Assembly (NCBI GenBank): GCA_003134785.1
Contig: PLCN01000020.1
Location: 62,001 to 126,000, forward strand
Length of the DNA stretch: 64,000 nt
Direction: 5' to 3'
Origin: Spartobacteria bacterium
Lineage (GTDB): Bacteria > Verrucomicrobiota > Verrucomicrobiia > Chthoniobacterales > UBA10450
Of this stretch, positions 8,377 through 17,484 are shown in pieces. The notes under the pieces were generated by a model. The model did no database searches, was not told the DNA's origin, and saw nothing but the letters and a program-made list of their open reading frames with translations. The translations under genes and the position numbers were made by a program. Each line of letters begins with the position of its first letter. The stretch's first letter is position 1.

Positions 8377-10373
8377 GTCCTTCTTCTCCGCTTTGCATTC
8401 TCTACTCGCAGGACGCGGATTTTGTCCGTCGTATTAAAGCGTTCGTCGGCGCGCTCGCGGAAGTGCGGCATGTCAGCGCCGCCGATCGGCTGGACGCCGT
8501 GCTGCAACAGACCAGTCCCGCGCTTCTGCTGCTGGATTTGCGCGCGAAAGAAGCTCGGGATCTCCTCGACCAAATACAGGTTGGCTGGCCCGAGACCTTG
8601 ATCATCGCCTTGGGAACGCCGCGCTCCGAGCCGTTGCGTGAGGCCGAGCAATCGGGCATTTACGCCGCAGATGATTTGCAACTGGACCGGCGCCGACTCC
8701 AGGCCTTGGTGGCACGCGGTTTCGAACATCTGCGCGTGTTGCAGGAAAATCGAGAGCTGCGAGAGCAATCGAGCGCGCCGCTAATCCCGGAGCCGATGGG
8801 CCGCGTGCCGATGCCCGACCGGCGCGAGTCTTCCATGCCGCTGCTGCGTTTTCCGCGCGTCTTTCGCCGGTTCGACAACGTCGAAGCCCTGCTCGCTAAC
8901 GTGGTCGAAGGTGTCGCCGACGCCACCGGCGTGGGCCGTGTAGGAATTTTTTCCAAGATCAGACAAGGCGACCGGTACCGGCTTCGAGCCGGTCTGCGTT
9001 GCTTGCCGGAAACTTTCGACCTCGAATATGGCGAACGCGACGCATTGGTCCGGTGGTTCGAATTGCACGTCCATCTCATCTTCCGCGGCAATCTCACTCA
9101 GGCCGCCGATCACACCCAGCGCAGCCTGATGCGGCGCGCGCTCGATACCTTCGGCGCGGAAGTCATCGTGCCGCTCCACGCGCGGGGACGCATCATCGGT
9201 TGGCTTTTTTTCGGACACCGCGCCACCGGCCAGCGCTTCGATTACCACGATCTCGAAGGTCTGATGCTCCTCGCCGAACACGTCTCCACCGTGCTGGAGA
9301 ACGCGCTTCTCTACGAAGAAGTCGGGCTGCAAAAAACCTTGGCGGAAACTCTCTTGAAATCGATCCCGCCGGGCATCATCGCGACAGATGAAGAGGCGAT
9401 CATTCGTTGGTTCAATCCGACCGCTGAACACATTCTCGGGATCGAAGCGGCCGAGGCTCTGAACCAACCGATCGAGATGGCTGGCGGCCGCCTCGCCTCC
9501 TTTCTGCGCGAGACGCTCGATGCAAAGGGGAATCTTCCCTCTCAGCAATGGATCGATCCCAACACACGCCGATCGATTTCCGTCGAGACGCGGCGCTTGC
9601 TCGACCAAAAAACGCCGCTCGGCGCCGTGGCGGTCATCCACGATCTGACTGCGGCAGATACCCTGCGGCAAAAAGAAGATCTAGTCGATCGCGCTACCTT
9701 TTGGACCGATCTCGCCGCCAGCATGTCGCACGAAATTCGAAACCCGCTGGTGGCGATCAAAACCTTTGCGCAACTTTTGCCGGAACGATTCGACGACGCG
9801 GATTTCCGAAAAGATTTTAACGAGATCGTGGTGCAGGAAATCGATCGGCTCGACCAGATCATTACGCAGATTAACAACTTTGCGCACCCCACCGAGTTGG
9901 TGATGAAACCGATCGATCTGCGGGCGTCGGTTCGGAAGGCGATCGAGCTGGCGAGACAGCGGGTGCCCAAGAATGGAGCGGCCATCGATACAACGTTGCC
10001 TAACGACCTCCCAAAAGTGATGGGCGACGAGACCGCGCTGACGGAAGCCTTCGCCCATCTCGTGGCCAACGCGGCCGAAGCCACTTCCGGACGAAACAAA
10101 CCAAAGATCACCCTGGCGGCCAAACAAATTCGCGAAGGCGAGCATACGAGCAGCGTGATCGTGACCGTGCAGGACAACGGCAAGGGAATCTCCGCCGATT
10201 TGAAAGACAAAGTATTCTCCCCGTTTTGCACAACAAAAGCGCGTGGAATGGGCCTGGGTCTTCCGATTGTGAAACGAACGGTGTTCGATCACAACGGCCG
10301 CGTGGATATCGACTCGAATCCGCACGGCACTTCCGTGAGCGTGATGTTGCCGGCCAGTCCGAACGGGCATTGA
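8373..10373 (+). CDS. GAF-PAS sensor histidine kinase with N-terminal receiver-like domain
   Basis: 666 residues, soluble. The ATG at 8373 overlaps the previous stop (ATGA); a longer reading from 8094 is only frame shadow. The N-terminal 120 residues (LCILYSQDADF ... LLLDLRAKE) look like a degenerate receiver. A GAF-like domain follows at about 150-310, PAS at about 320-430, DHp with H453 in SMSHEIRNP, and an HATPase domain with QDNGKGI and GMGLGLPIV boxes. The stretch IKTFAQLLPERF is shared with the previous kinase, so the pair arose by duplication and kept the DHp surface. No response regulator with DNA-binding domain lies beside them. Confidence 0.93.
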   Translation: MSPSSPLCILYSQDADFVRRIKAFVGALAEVRHVSAADRLDAVLQQTSPALLLLDLRAKEARDLLDQIQVGWPETLIIALGTPRSEPLREAEQSGIYAADDLQLDRRRLQALVARGFEHLRVLQENRELREQSSAPLIPEPMGRVPMPDRRESSMPLLRFPRVFRRFDNVEALLANVVEGVADATGVGRVGIFSKIRQGDRYRLRAGLRCLPETFDLEYGERDALVRWFELHVHLIFRGNLTQAADHTQRSLMRRALDTFGAEVIVPLHARGRIIGWLFFGHRATGQRFDYHDLEGLMLLAEHVSTVLENALLYEEVGLQKTLAETLLKSIPPGIIATDEEAIIRWFNPTAEHILGIEAAEALNQPIEMAGGRLASFLRETLDAKGNLPSQQWIDPNTRRSISVETRRLLDQKTPLGAVAVIHDLTAADTLRQKEDLVDRATFWTDLAASMSHEIRNPLVAIKTFAQLLPERFDDADFRKDFNEIVVQEIDRLDQIITQINNFAHPTELVMKPIDLRASVRKAIELARQRVPKNGAAIDTTLPNDLPKVMGDETALTEAFAHLVANAAEATSGRNKPKITLAAKQIREGEHTSSVIVTVQDNGKGISADLKDKVFSPFCTTKARGMGLGLPIVKRTVFDHNGRVDIDSNPHGTSVSVMLPASPNGH

Positions 10374-10383
10374 GCCAATTTTG

Positions 10384-10464
10384 ATTTCGGATTTTGGATT
10401 TTGGATCTAAGCTCGCGTTCCGACTGGACTCGGAGTCCACAATCCAAAATCTAAAATCCAAAAT
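10384..10464. repeat. Hairpin of heptamer repeats (ATCCAAA/ATTTTGG family)
   Basis: Left arm GGATTTTGGATTTTGGAT pairs with right arm ATCCAAAATCTAAAATCC, with about two mismatches over 23 bp. Each arm is a degenerate tandem of 7-nt units. It lies immediately upstream of the aldolase ATG, so it may be in that mRNA's leader. Confidence 0.8.
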
Positions 10465-10467
10465 GGA

Positions 10468-11421
10468 ATGATTGTTACCACCGCTCAACTCTACAAGGTC
10501 GCCTACGGCACGTTCGCCGTCGGCGCTTATAACATTAATAACATGGAACAGCTCCTCGGGCTCTTCCGCGGCTGCGAGCTCAGCAAGGCGCCGTTTATCA
10601 TTCAGCTCTCGAAGGGCGCTCGCAAATACGCCGATAAGCGGATGCTCGAAGCGATGATTCGCACAGCGAAGGATATGTTTCCCGAGGCAATCTTTGCCGT
10701 GCACCTCGATCATGGGGACGAGGAAAGCTGTTACGATTGCATCGCGTCGGGTTTTTACAGCTCGGTCATGATCGACGCGAGCCATGAGTCGTTCGAAGAA
10801 AACATTGCGATCACAAAACGGGTCGTCGATCGCGCGCATGCGAAGGGCATCAGTGTGGAGGCCGAACTGGGGCAGCTCGGAGGTGTCGAGGAAGACATCA
10901 AAGTGGACGAAGGACACGTTTCACTGACGAATCCCAAGGAAGCGGTCGAGTTTGTTAAGCGCACGGGGTGCGACTCGCTCGCGGCGGCGATCGGCACGAG
11001 TCACGGCGCCTACAAATTCAAAGGCCAGCAAAGCCTTCACTTCGAAGTGATCGAAGAAATCAAGAAACTGATTCCAGGGATGCCGATCGTGATGCATGGA
11101 AGCTCGAGTGTTCCAGTGGAGGAAGTGCAGCGAATCAATGCAGCGGGCGGAAAGCTCGATCCCTCCGCCCGCGGCGTGAACGAGGAAGAATACCTCCCCG
11201 CCGCGAAACTCGGCGTAACCAAGGTGAACATCGACACGGACGGCCGCCTGGTCTGGACGCGCGTGCACCGGGAATATTTCCGCGATCATCCTGAGGAATT
11301 CGATTTCCGGCCGCCCGGAAAAATCTTCATGGAGGAATACGCCAAATTCATCGCGCACAAGAATGGTAAGCTGGGCTCAGCCGGACAGATCGATGCGGTG
11401 CGGGCGAGTTTAAATTCGTAG
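10468..11421 (+). CDS. fba: Class II fructose-bisphosphate aldolase
   Basis: 317 residues. It interconverts fructose 1,6-bisphosphate with glyceraldehyde 3-phosphate and dihydroxyacetone phosphate in glycolysis and gluconeogenesis, using Zn2+. The metal-site histidines are visible in AVHLDHGD, GTSHGAYKF and VMHGSSSVP, and the phosphate-binding VNIDTDGR segment is present. Length and motif order fit the FbaA/CbbA group. The ATG chosen follows a heptamer-repeat hairpin with no clear Shine-Dalgarno sequence, so translation may depend on that leader. It stands alone between signalling genes. Confidence 0.96.
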   Translation: MIVTTAQLYKVAYGTFAVGAYNINNMEQLLGLFRGCELSKAPFIIQLSKGARKYADKRMLEAMIRTAKDMFPEAIFAVHLDHGDEESCYDCIASGFYSSVMIDASHESFEENIAITKRVVDRAHAKGISVEAELGQLGGVEEDIKVDEGHVSLTNPKEAVEFVKRTGCDSLAAAIGTSHGAYKFKGQQSLHFEVIEEIKKLIPGMPIVMHGSSSVPVEEVQRINAAGGKLDPSARGVNEEEYLPAAKLGVTKVNIDTDGRLVWTRVHREYFRDHPEEFDFRPPGKIFMEEYAKFIAHKNGKLGSAGQIDAVRASLNS

Positions 11422-11711
11422 CTTTCGTCAGAAGCCGAATACAATGCGGTGTTGAGCGGTGCTTCGAGTGCGACCAGAGGCGACCCAAACTCTTGGGATA
11501 CTCTCAAACAGTCGCGGAGCAAACAGACGCATGACTTTTTCCCGACTGTAAATTTACTGGCGACTAATTTTTCGATGGCGCGTGTTGCCCCTTGAGAAGA
11601 AGCGGCAGATTGCGGGATCAGCGAAAAGTTTCTCAGAGAAAAGTATCCGGCGGAAAAGTTGGCAAGGTTAGTGCTTATACTGGCTATAATAATTATAACG
11701 ACCACCCGCCA
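11422..11711. other. 290-bp gap with a promoter-like sequence
   Basis: No coding frame is convincing here. A TATAAT hexamer at 11685-11690 with TTGGCA at 11659-11664 (spacing about 20, longer than ideal) precedes the response-regulator ATG at 11712. Confidence 0.35.
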
Positions 11712-12158
11712 ATGAAAATTCTCACCCGCGACGCCGCCGAATTCCTCCTCATCGATGATGACCCGGCCATCACGAAATTTCTCGTGACCTATCTGAAGCA
11801 AAAAGGCCATACCTGTGAATTCCTCACGGAGGGATTCCAAACTGCCGCCTGGCTCGAGCACAATAAATGTGACGTGGTCGTGGTCGATCTCAACATGCCG
11901 AAGGTGGACGGAATCTCATTGATCTCTTTCATCCGGGAGATGAGTCAAAATTTGCCGATCATTGTTTTCACCGGGGTCGGCTATGACGAAGAGCGGATGC
12001 ACGCCGCCTTGCGCGCAGGCGCCAACGGCTACGTCAGCAAAAATCTGCCGATCGAACAACTCTACTGCGTCCTTTCGCGCGTCCTTGCCACGTGTCAGCA
12101 GCGAGCACGCCGCGAAGCGCTCACGCGGCCGCCCCGCGTTTTGGCCGGGGCCGCCTAA
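11712..12158 (+). CDS. Single-domain response regulator
   Basis: 148 residues, almost entirely a CheY-like receiver. Acidic residues DDD are at 15-17, the phospho-acceptor is D59 (VVVDLNMP), Thr in VFTG is present and the lysine is in YVSKN rather than the usual KP. There is no output domain, so it probably acts by protein contact or in a phosphorelay with one of the orphan kinases nearby. The ATG was chosen over an upstream in-frame start because the receiver fold begins eleven residues in. The Arg/Ala-rich tail after the fold is of no known function. Confidence 0.9.
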   Translation: MKILTRDAAEFLLIDDDPAITKFLVTYLKQKGHTCEFLTEGFQTAAWLEHNKCDVVVVDLNMPKVDGISLISFIREMSQNLPIIVFTGVGYDEERMHAALRAGANGYVSKNLPIEQLYCVLSRVLATCQQRARREALTRPPRVLAGAA

Positions 12159-12170
12159 AACCGGCGAAAC

Positions 12171-12587
12171 TCACCGCGAAAACTTGCGCGGAGCGGCTTC
12201 GTCCAAAAGCCAGCGCAGCGCTTCCGCGGAAATGCATTCCGCACCGCACGCGCTGGCCGTCTCCTGTTCCAGGAAATCGCTCGTCGCCACCAACAGCTTG
12301 AACCGCGGCGCATACTTGCTCGCCAGCCGCTCGATGATGGAATCTGCCGCTTGTCCCTCGGCGGAATAAAAAATTTGGATCTCGTCCGGGTGCGAACTCA
12401 TGCTGACCGCCGGACCCTTGCCGTCAAAAACTACCGCCACGCTGACACCGCTCCAATCCTGATAATCCCGCAATTTCTTCACGAGCGCATCGCGGGCGAG
12501 CGAGGTGCGGCGGTTGTGCAGCGCGCGCAATTCCGGCCAGGCGAAAATCACGCTGTGGCCATCAACGATGAGATATTGCGCGCGCAC
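12171..12587 (-). CDS. YacP-like NYN-domain protein
   Basis: 138 residues of the NYN (YacP/Rae1) RNase-like family, PIN-fold nucleases acting on RNA, in some bacteria at the ribosome. The N-terminal YLIVDGHSV strand supplies the conserved Asp, followed by VVFDGKG and VATSDFLEQ segments bearing further acidic residues. The GTG at 12587 has a GGAGG about 6 nt upstream; longer frames to 12974 run through non-coding sequence. It is convergent with the response regulator and shares its strand with a small basic protein gene. Confidence 0.85.
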   Translation of the reverse strand: MRAQYLIVDGHSVIFAWPELRALHNRRTSLARDALVKKLRDYQDWSGVSVAVVFDGKGPAVSMSSHPDEIQIFYSAEGQAADSIIERLASKYAPRFKLLVATSDFLEQETASACGAECISAEALRWLLDEAAPRKFSR

Positions 12588-12652
12588 TCTGCGTCCTCCA
12601 AAAGATCTTTCGCAAAGTGGAAATCCTCCAGGAGCCAGAGGGCTGCGGCGGT

Positions 12653-12808
12653 TTAGGTCTCGGGTGCGGCGGCGGCCTGCTTCTTCGGTTTGGCTTTGGC
12701 CTTCGGTGTCTCTCGCCGAACGGGTGCAGCTTTCGCGGCGGCTTTCTTTCGATCCAGATAAGCGCTGCGGCGTTTGCGTTTGACTCTCACCCGGTGTTGC
12801 TGGCCCAT
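12653..12808 (-). CDS. Small Lys/Arg/Ala-rich basic protein
   Basis: 51 residues, starting MGQQHRVRVKRKRRSAY and continuing with Lys-Ala-Pro repeats. Composition resembles histone H1-like tails or ribosome-associated basic peptides, so nucleic-acid binding is a reasonable inference. It lies 65 bp upstream of the NYN gene on the same strand and may be co-transcribed with it. I do not recognise a named family; my impression is that similar short proteins occur in related genomes. Confidence 0.7.
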   Translation of the reverse strand: MGQQHRVRVKRKRRSAYLDRKKAAAKAAPVRRETPKAKAKPKKQAAAAPET

Positions 12809-12955
12809 ATCGCGTTCTATAGGATGGAAGGGTTGCCGGCGCAACGCGAAATAAGCCAGGCTTGCGCGGAAATTCCGCACGCGCACCGCGAATCGAGTTG
12901 CCATCCATGCGCCTATTTGGGTAGAAAGACGTGCGAGCAGTTGGATTCCCCTTCC

Positions 12956-13744
12956 ATGAACACGCCCAAAACACTGATCGGTGCTTCGGTTCTCCTGGTC
13001 GCGCTTTCCGCCGTGTTCGGCATTCTTAATAATAAGAAGACGCTCGGATTGCGCGCGGAAGCGATCCAGAGCGAGAGCGCGCGAAAGGTGGCGGAACAAA
13101 TGAGCGCCAGGCGGGAAAAGGATCTCAAAGCGCGCGAAGCTGCAAACGCCCAATCTGGTGATGCGCGAACGAAAACAGCAGGCGCGGAATCGGAGTTATT
13201 GAAAGCGCAGGCGGAAAGAAATGAGCTGCGAGCGAAATTACGCGCGAATGAAACCGAGATCGCCGATCTGCGAAAACGCATCGCGGAGGCCGAGAAGAAA
13301 CCGGCCGCCGAAGCCGCGACTTCGACTGCTTCGGCCGTCGAATTACAAACGCAACTCGATGACGCACGGAAACAGCTCGATGCCGCGGAGCGCGAAAAGG
13401 CATTTCTTGCCGACAAGATCAACGGCGCCAAGCAGCGATCCACTCGACAGATTGAAACCGAAAAGAAAAAACGACCCGCGGCCGGAGGAAATCCGGGGAT
13501 CCGCGGCACGGTCCTCGCAGTCAACCAAGCCTACAATTTTGTCGTGCTAAATCTCGGAGGCCGGCAGGGGGTCGAGCCCAACAGCGAGATGCTGGTTTTG
13601 CGCGGCGGCGAATTCATCGGGAAAATTCGAATTTCGTCAGTTGAACCAGCAACCGCCATCGGCGATATCATCACCAGCAGCTTGGCCCGAGGTGTCCAAG
13701 TGCAACCTGGAGATATTGTCGTGTATGCTGGCACTAATTCGTAG
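12956..13744 (+). CDS. Single-pass coiled-coil envelope protein
   Basis: 262 residues. An N-terminal signal-anchor (LIGASVLLVALSAVFGI) is followed by about 150 residues of Glu/Lys/Arg/Ala-rich coiled coil. A compact C-terminal domain of about 80 residues (GTVLAVNQAYNFVVLNLGG ... VQPGDIVVYA) looks like a small beta-barrel, reminiscent of FlgT/MreC C-terminal folds. The likely place is periplasmic, anchored in the inner membrane. Its end overlaps the next gene, a lipoprotein, by 20 nt. Function unknown. Confidence 0.85.
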   Translation: MNTPKTLIGASVLLVALSAVFGILNNKKTLGLRAEAIQSESARKVAEQMSARREKDLKAREAANAQSGDARTKTAGAESELLKAQAERNELRAKLRANETEIADLRKRIAEAEKKPAAEAATSTASAVELQTQLDDARKQLDAAEREKAFLADKINGAKQRSTRQIETEKKKRPAAGGNPGIRGTVLAVNQAYNFVVLNLGGRQGVEPNSEMLVLRGGEFIGKIRISSVEPATAIGDIITSSLARGVQVQPGDIVVYAGTNS

Positions 13745-13940
13745 TCGGACCCGTCTCGAAATCGCACGCGTGGCGCTCCTTGCTTGCCTCGCGGCATCGC
13801 TTGCTTCCTGTGCAACGAAAGACGCCCCACTCATCGCGGATCCCAACGCGACCCATAACGAAACCGCCCTCCCGTGGAATCAACAGCAGAAGTGGGAGAC
13901 GGAGGGCCAGGCGGCCGCGTTGACGCAGGGCCGGCGCTAA
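13725..13940 (+). CDS. Small putative lipoprotein
   Basis: 71 residues with a basic N-terminus, a hydrophobic core and the lipobox LASC, then a short polar tail (NETALPWNQQQKWETEGQ). The start overlaps the coiled-coil protein gene by 20 nt in another frame, suggesting coupled expression. Outer-membrane lipoprotein is the likely location. Family not recognised. Confidence 0.75.
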   Translation: MLALIRSRTRLEIARVALLACLAASLASCATKDAPLIADPNATHNETALPWNQQQKWETEGQAAALTQGRR

Positions 13941-13955
13941 GAAGCGAACATTCGC

Positions 13956-15335
<1,380 letters not shown>

Positions 15336-15358
15336 CAATCTTTTTGCGCAAGATCCTC

Positions 15359-15430
15359 CTGTAGCGGCGGTCTGTGACCGCCGAAAATCGAATATCGCCG
15401 GAACCCGGCGGTCATAGACCGCCGCTACAG
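15359..15430. repeat. Palindromic intergenic repeat, family A copy 2
   Basis: CTGTAGCGGCGGTCTGTGAC at the left and its reverse complement ending CCGCCGCTACAG at the right. It lies in the divergent glgC/glmS region and is open in the glgC frame, reading VAAVYDRR-like peptide. Confidence 0.9.
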
Positions 15431-15478
15431 GCCTGTCGGTTGCGCCGCTCACGCCTTAATGTCACGCTCCATCCCTAC

Positions 15479-17380
15479 ATGTGCGGCATTGTTGGATACG
15501 TCGGACGTTCGGAAGCAGCACCCATCCTGCTCGATGGTTTGCGCCGCCTCGAATATCGCGGCTACGATTCCGCCGGCGTCGCGATCGTTAATGGGGAGCA
15601 CGTCGAAACGCGCAAATGCGCCGGGCGAATCGCGGAACTCGGAAAGCTGATGGCGGAAAAGCCGCCCACCGGAACGTACGGCATCAGTCACACTCGCTGG
15701 GCCACGCATGGAAAGCCGACCGATCAAAATGCTCACCCGCATTTCGACGCCAGCGGAAAACTGGCGCTCGTCCATAACGGCGTCATCGAAAATTACCAGG
15801 CACTCAAGGACCAACTCCTTCAGGACGGCGATGACAACTTTACTTCCGAGACCGACACCGAAGTCCTCGCGCATCTGATCGGCAAGCTTTACGACACCTC
15901 GGTCGCTGAGGCCGCGAATGCCGGCTCGAACGGAAACGCTTCCGCTCAGTTGCCAAATAACAAGGGCCGACTCGTTGAGGCGGTTCGGACGGCGTTGCGC
16001 CAGGTCATCGGCACATATGGAATCGCGCTCGTCCATCGCGACATCCCGGACTTTCTCGTTGGTGCGCGGCGCGGCAGTCCGCTTGTGCTCGGCGTGGGCA
16101 AGGAGGAAAATTTTCTCGCGAGCGATGTCAGCGCCATCGTCGCCTACACGCGCGACGCTGTTTATCTAAACGACTTCGACGTCGTCGCGGTTGAGCGGGA
16201 CAAATTCGAGATCAGCTCCGTTGCCGGGCAGGCCGGCAATTACCAACTGAGCAAAGTCGAATTCACCGACGCCGATATCAAGAAAGGCGATTACCCGCAC
16301 TACATGCTCAAGGAAATCTTTGAGCAGGCCGATTCCGTGCGCGACGCCATGCGCGGGCGCCTCAGCCCGGAAGAATGCACCGCCAAACTCGGCGGGTTGA
16401 ACATGACGCCGGCGCAGTTGCGCGACGTGGGCCGCGTTGTTCTCACCGGCTGCGGGACGGCGCTCCACGCCGCGATGATCGGCGAGTATTCGATCGAGCA
16501 ACTCGCCCAGATTCCGACAGAGGTGGAATACGCCAGCGAATTTCGCCACCGCAACACGCCGATGACACGCGACACGCTCGTCTTCGCCATCAGCCAGAGT
16601 GGCGAGACGGCGGACACGCTCGGAGCGCTTCGTGAAAGCCGGCGCAAAGGCTATCGCACGCTCGGAATCTGCAACAACGTCGCGAGCACCATCGCGCGGG
16701 AAAGCGACGGCGGCGTTTACATGCATGCCGGGCCGGAGATTGGCGTGGCCGCGACGAAATCATTCACCTCGCAGGTCGCCATTCTCACCGCCATCGGGTT
16801 ACTCCTAGGTCGCATGCGCCATCTCTCGACTTCTGAAGGAACGCGCATCATCGAGGCGCTCGAGGCGTTGCCGAGTCAGATCGAAGACGTACTGAAGCTC
16901 AGCGATCAAATCAAAGCCATCGCCAAAAAGTACGCATCCGTAAACGGGATGCTCTTTTTCGGCCGCCAATTCAACTTCCCCGTCGCGCTCGAAGCCGCCC
17001 TGAAGATGAAAGAGATCACTTATCTCTTCGCCGAAGGCCATCCCAGCGCGGAGCTGAAGCACGGCATCATTGCACTCGTTAGGCCGGATCTTCCATCGGT
17101 TTTCATCGCGCCGGACGACGCCGTCTTTTCCAAGAACCTAAATAACATCGAACAGGTCCGGGCGCGCAAAGGTCCGGTGATAGCCATCACTTCCGGCACC
17201 GGCGCCGATCGTCTCGCGAAAATCGCGGACGACATCGTGTCCATTCCAATCGTGCCCGATTACGTCAGCCCGATCCTCACCGTCATCCCGCTCCAACTTC
17301 TCGCCTACCACCTGGCGGTGGAACTGGGCCGCGATGTCGACAAACCGCGCAACCTCGCGAAGAGCGTAACCGTTGAGTAG
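15479..17380 (+). CDS. glmS: Glutamine-fructose-6-phosphate aminotransferase (isomerizing)
   Basis: 633 residues. It makes glucosamine 6-phosphate for peptidoglycan and lipopolysaccharide. The N-terminal glutaminase begins M-CGIVGYVG, where the Cys after Met is the nucleophile; this fixes the start at 15479. RRLEYRGYDS and GISHTRWATHG follow. Two SIS isomerase domains fill the C-terminal half (GCGTALHAA, SQSGETADT, FFGRQFNFPVA) and the protein ends in the usual KSVTVE. I see no glmS ribozyme in the short leader, which is mostly repeat A2. Divergent from glgC. Confidence 0.97.
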   Translation: MCGIVGYVGRSEAAPILLDGLRRLEYRGYDSAGVAIVNGEHVETRKCAGRIAELGKLMAEKPPTGTYGISHTRWATHGKPTDQNAHPHFDASGKLALVHNGVIENYQALKDQLLQDGDDNFTSETDTEVLAHLIGKLYDTSVAEAANAGSNGNASAQLPNNKGRLVEAVRTALRQVIGTYGIALVHRDIPDFLVGARRGSPLVLGVGKEENFLASDVSAIVAYTRDAVYLNDFDVVAVERDKFEISSVAGQAGNYQLSKVEFTDADIKKGDYPHYMLKEIFEQADSVRDAMRGRLSPEECTAKLGGLNMTPAQLRDVGRVVLTGCGTALHAAMIGEYSIEQLAQIPTEVEYASEFRHRNTPMTRDTLVFAISQSGETADTLGALRESRRKGYRTLGICNNVASTIARESDGGVYMHAGPEIGVAATKSFTSQVAILTAIGLLLGRMRHLSTSEGTRIIEALEALPSQIEDVLKLSDQIKAIAKKYASVNGMLFFGRQFNFPVALEAALKMKEITYLFAEGHPSAELKHGIIALVRPDLPSVFIAPDDAVFSKNLNNIEQVRARKGPVIAITSGTGADRLAKIADDIVSIPIVPDYVSPILTVIPLQLLAYHLAVELGRDVDKPRNLAKSVTVE

Positions 17381-17484
17381 GCCGAGGCCGCGGGACCGGC
17401 GGCCTGCCCTTGGCCGTTGACACATTCCAGGGCAATCAATATCCTTGCGTCCTCCTCCCCTCAGGACGTTGATCGCGCCCCCCA

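Noticed and set aside
12588-12974. Long N-terminal extension of the NYN gene
   Set aside because: The sequence is low-complexity and antisense to the small basic protein and envelope gene; a GTG with GGAGG at 12587 fits the family start.
15374-15478. GlmS N-terminal extension through repeat A2
   Set aside because: The catalytic Cys must follow the initiator Met, so the start has to be 15479.
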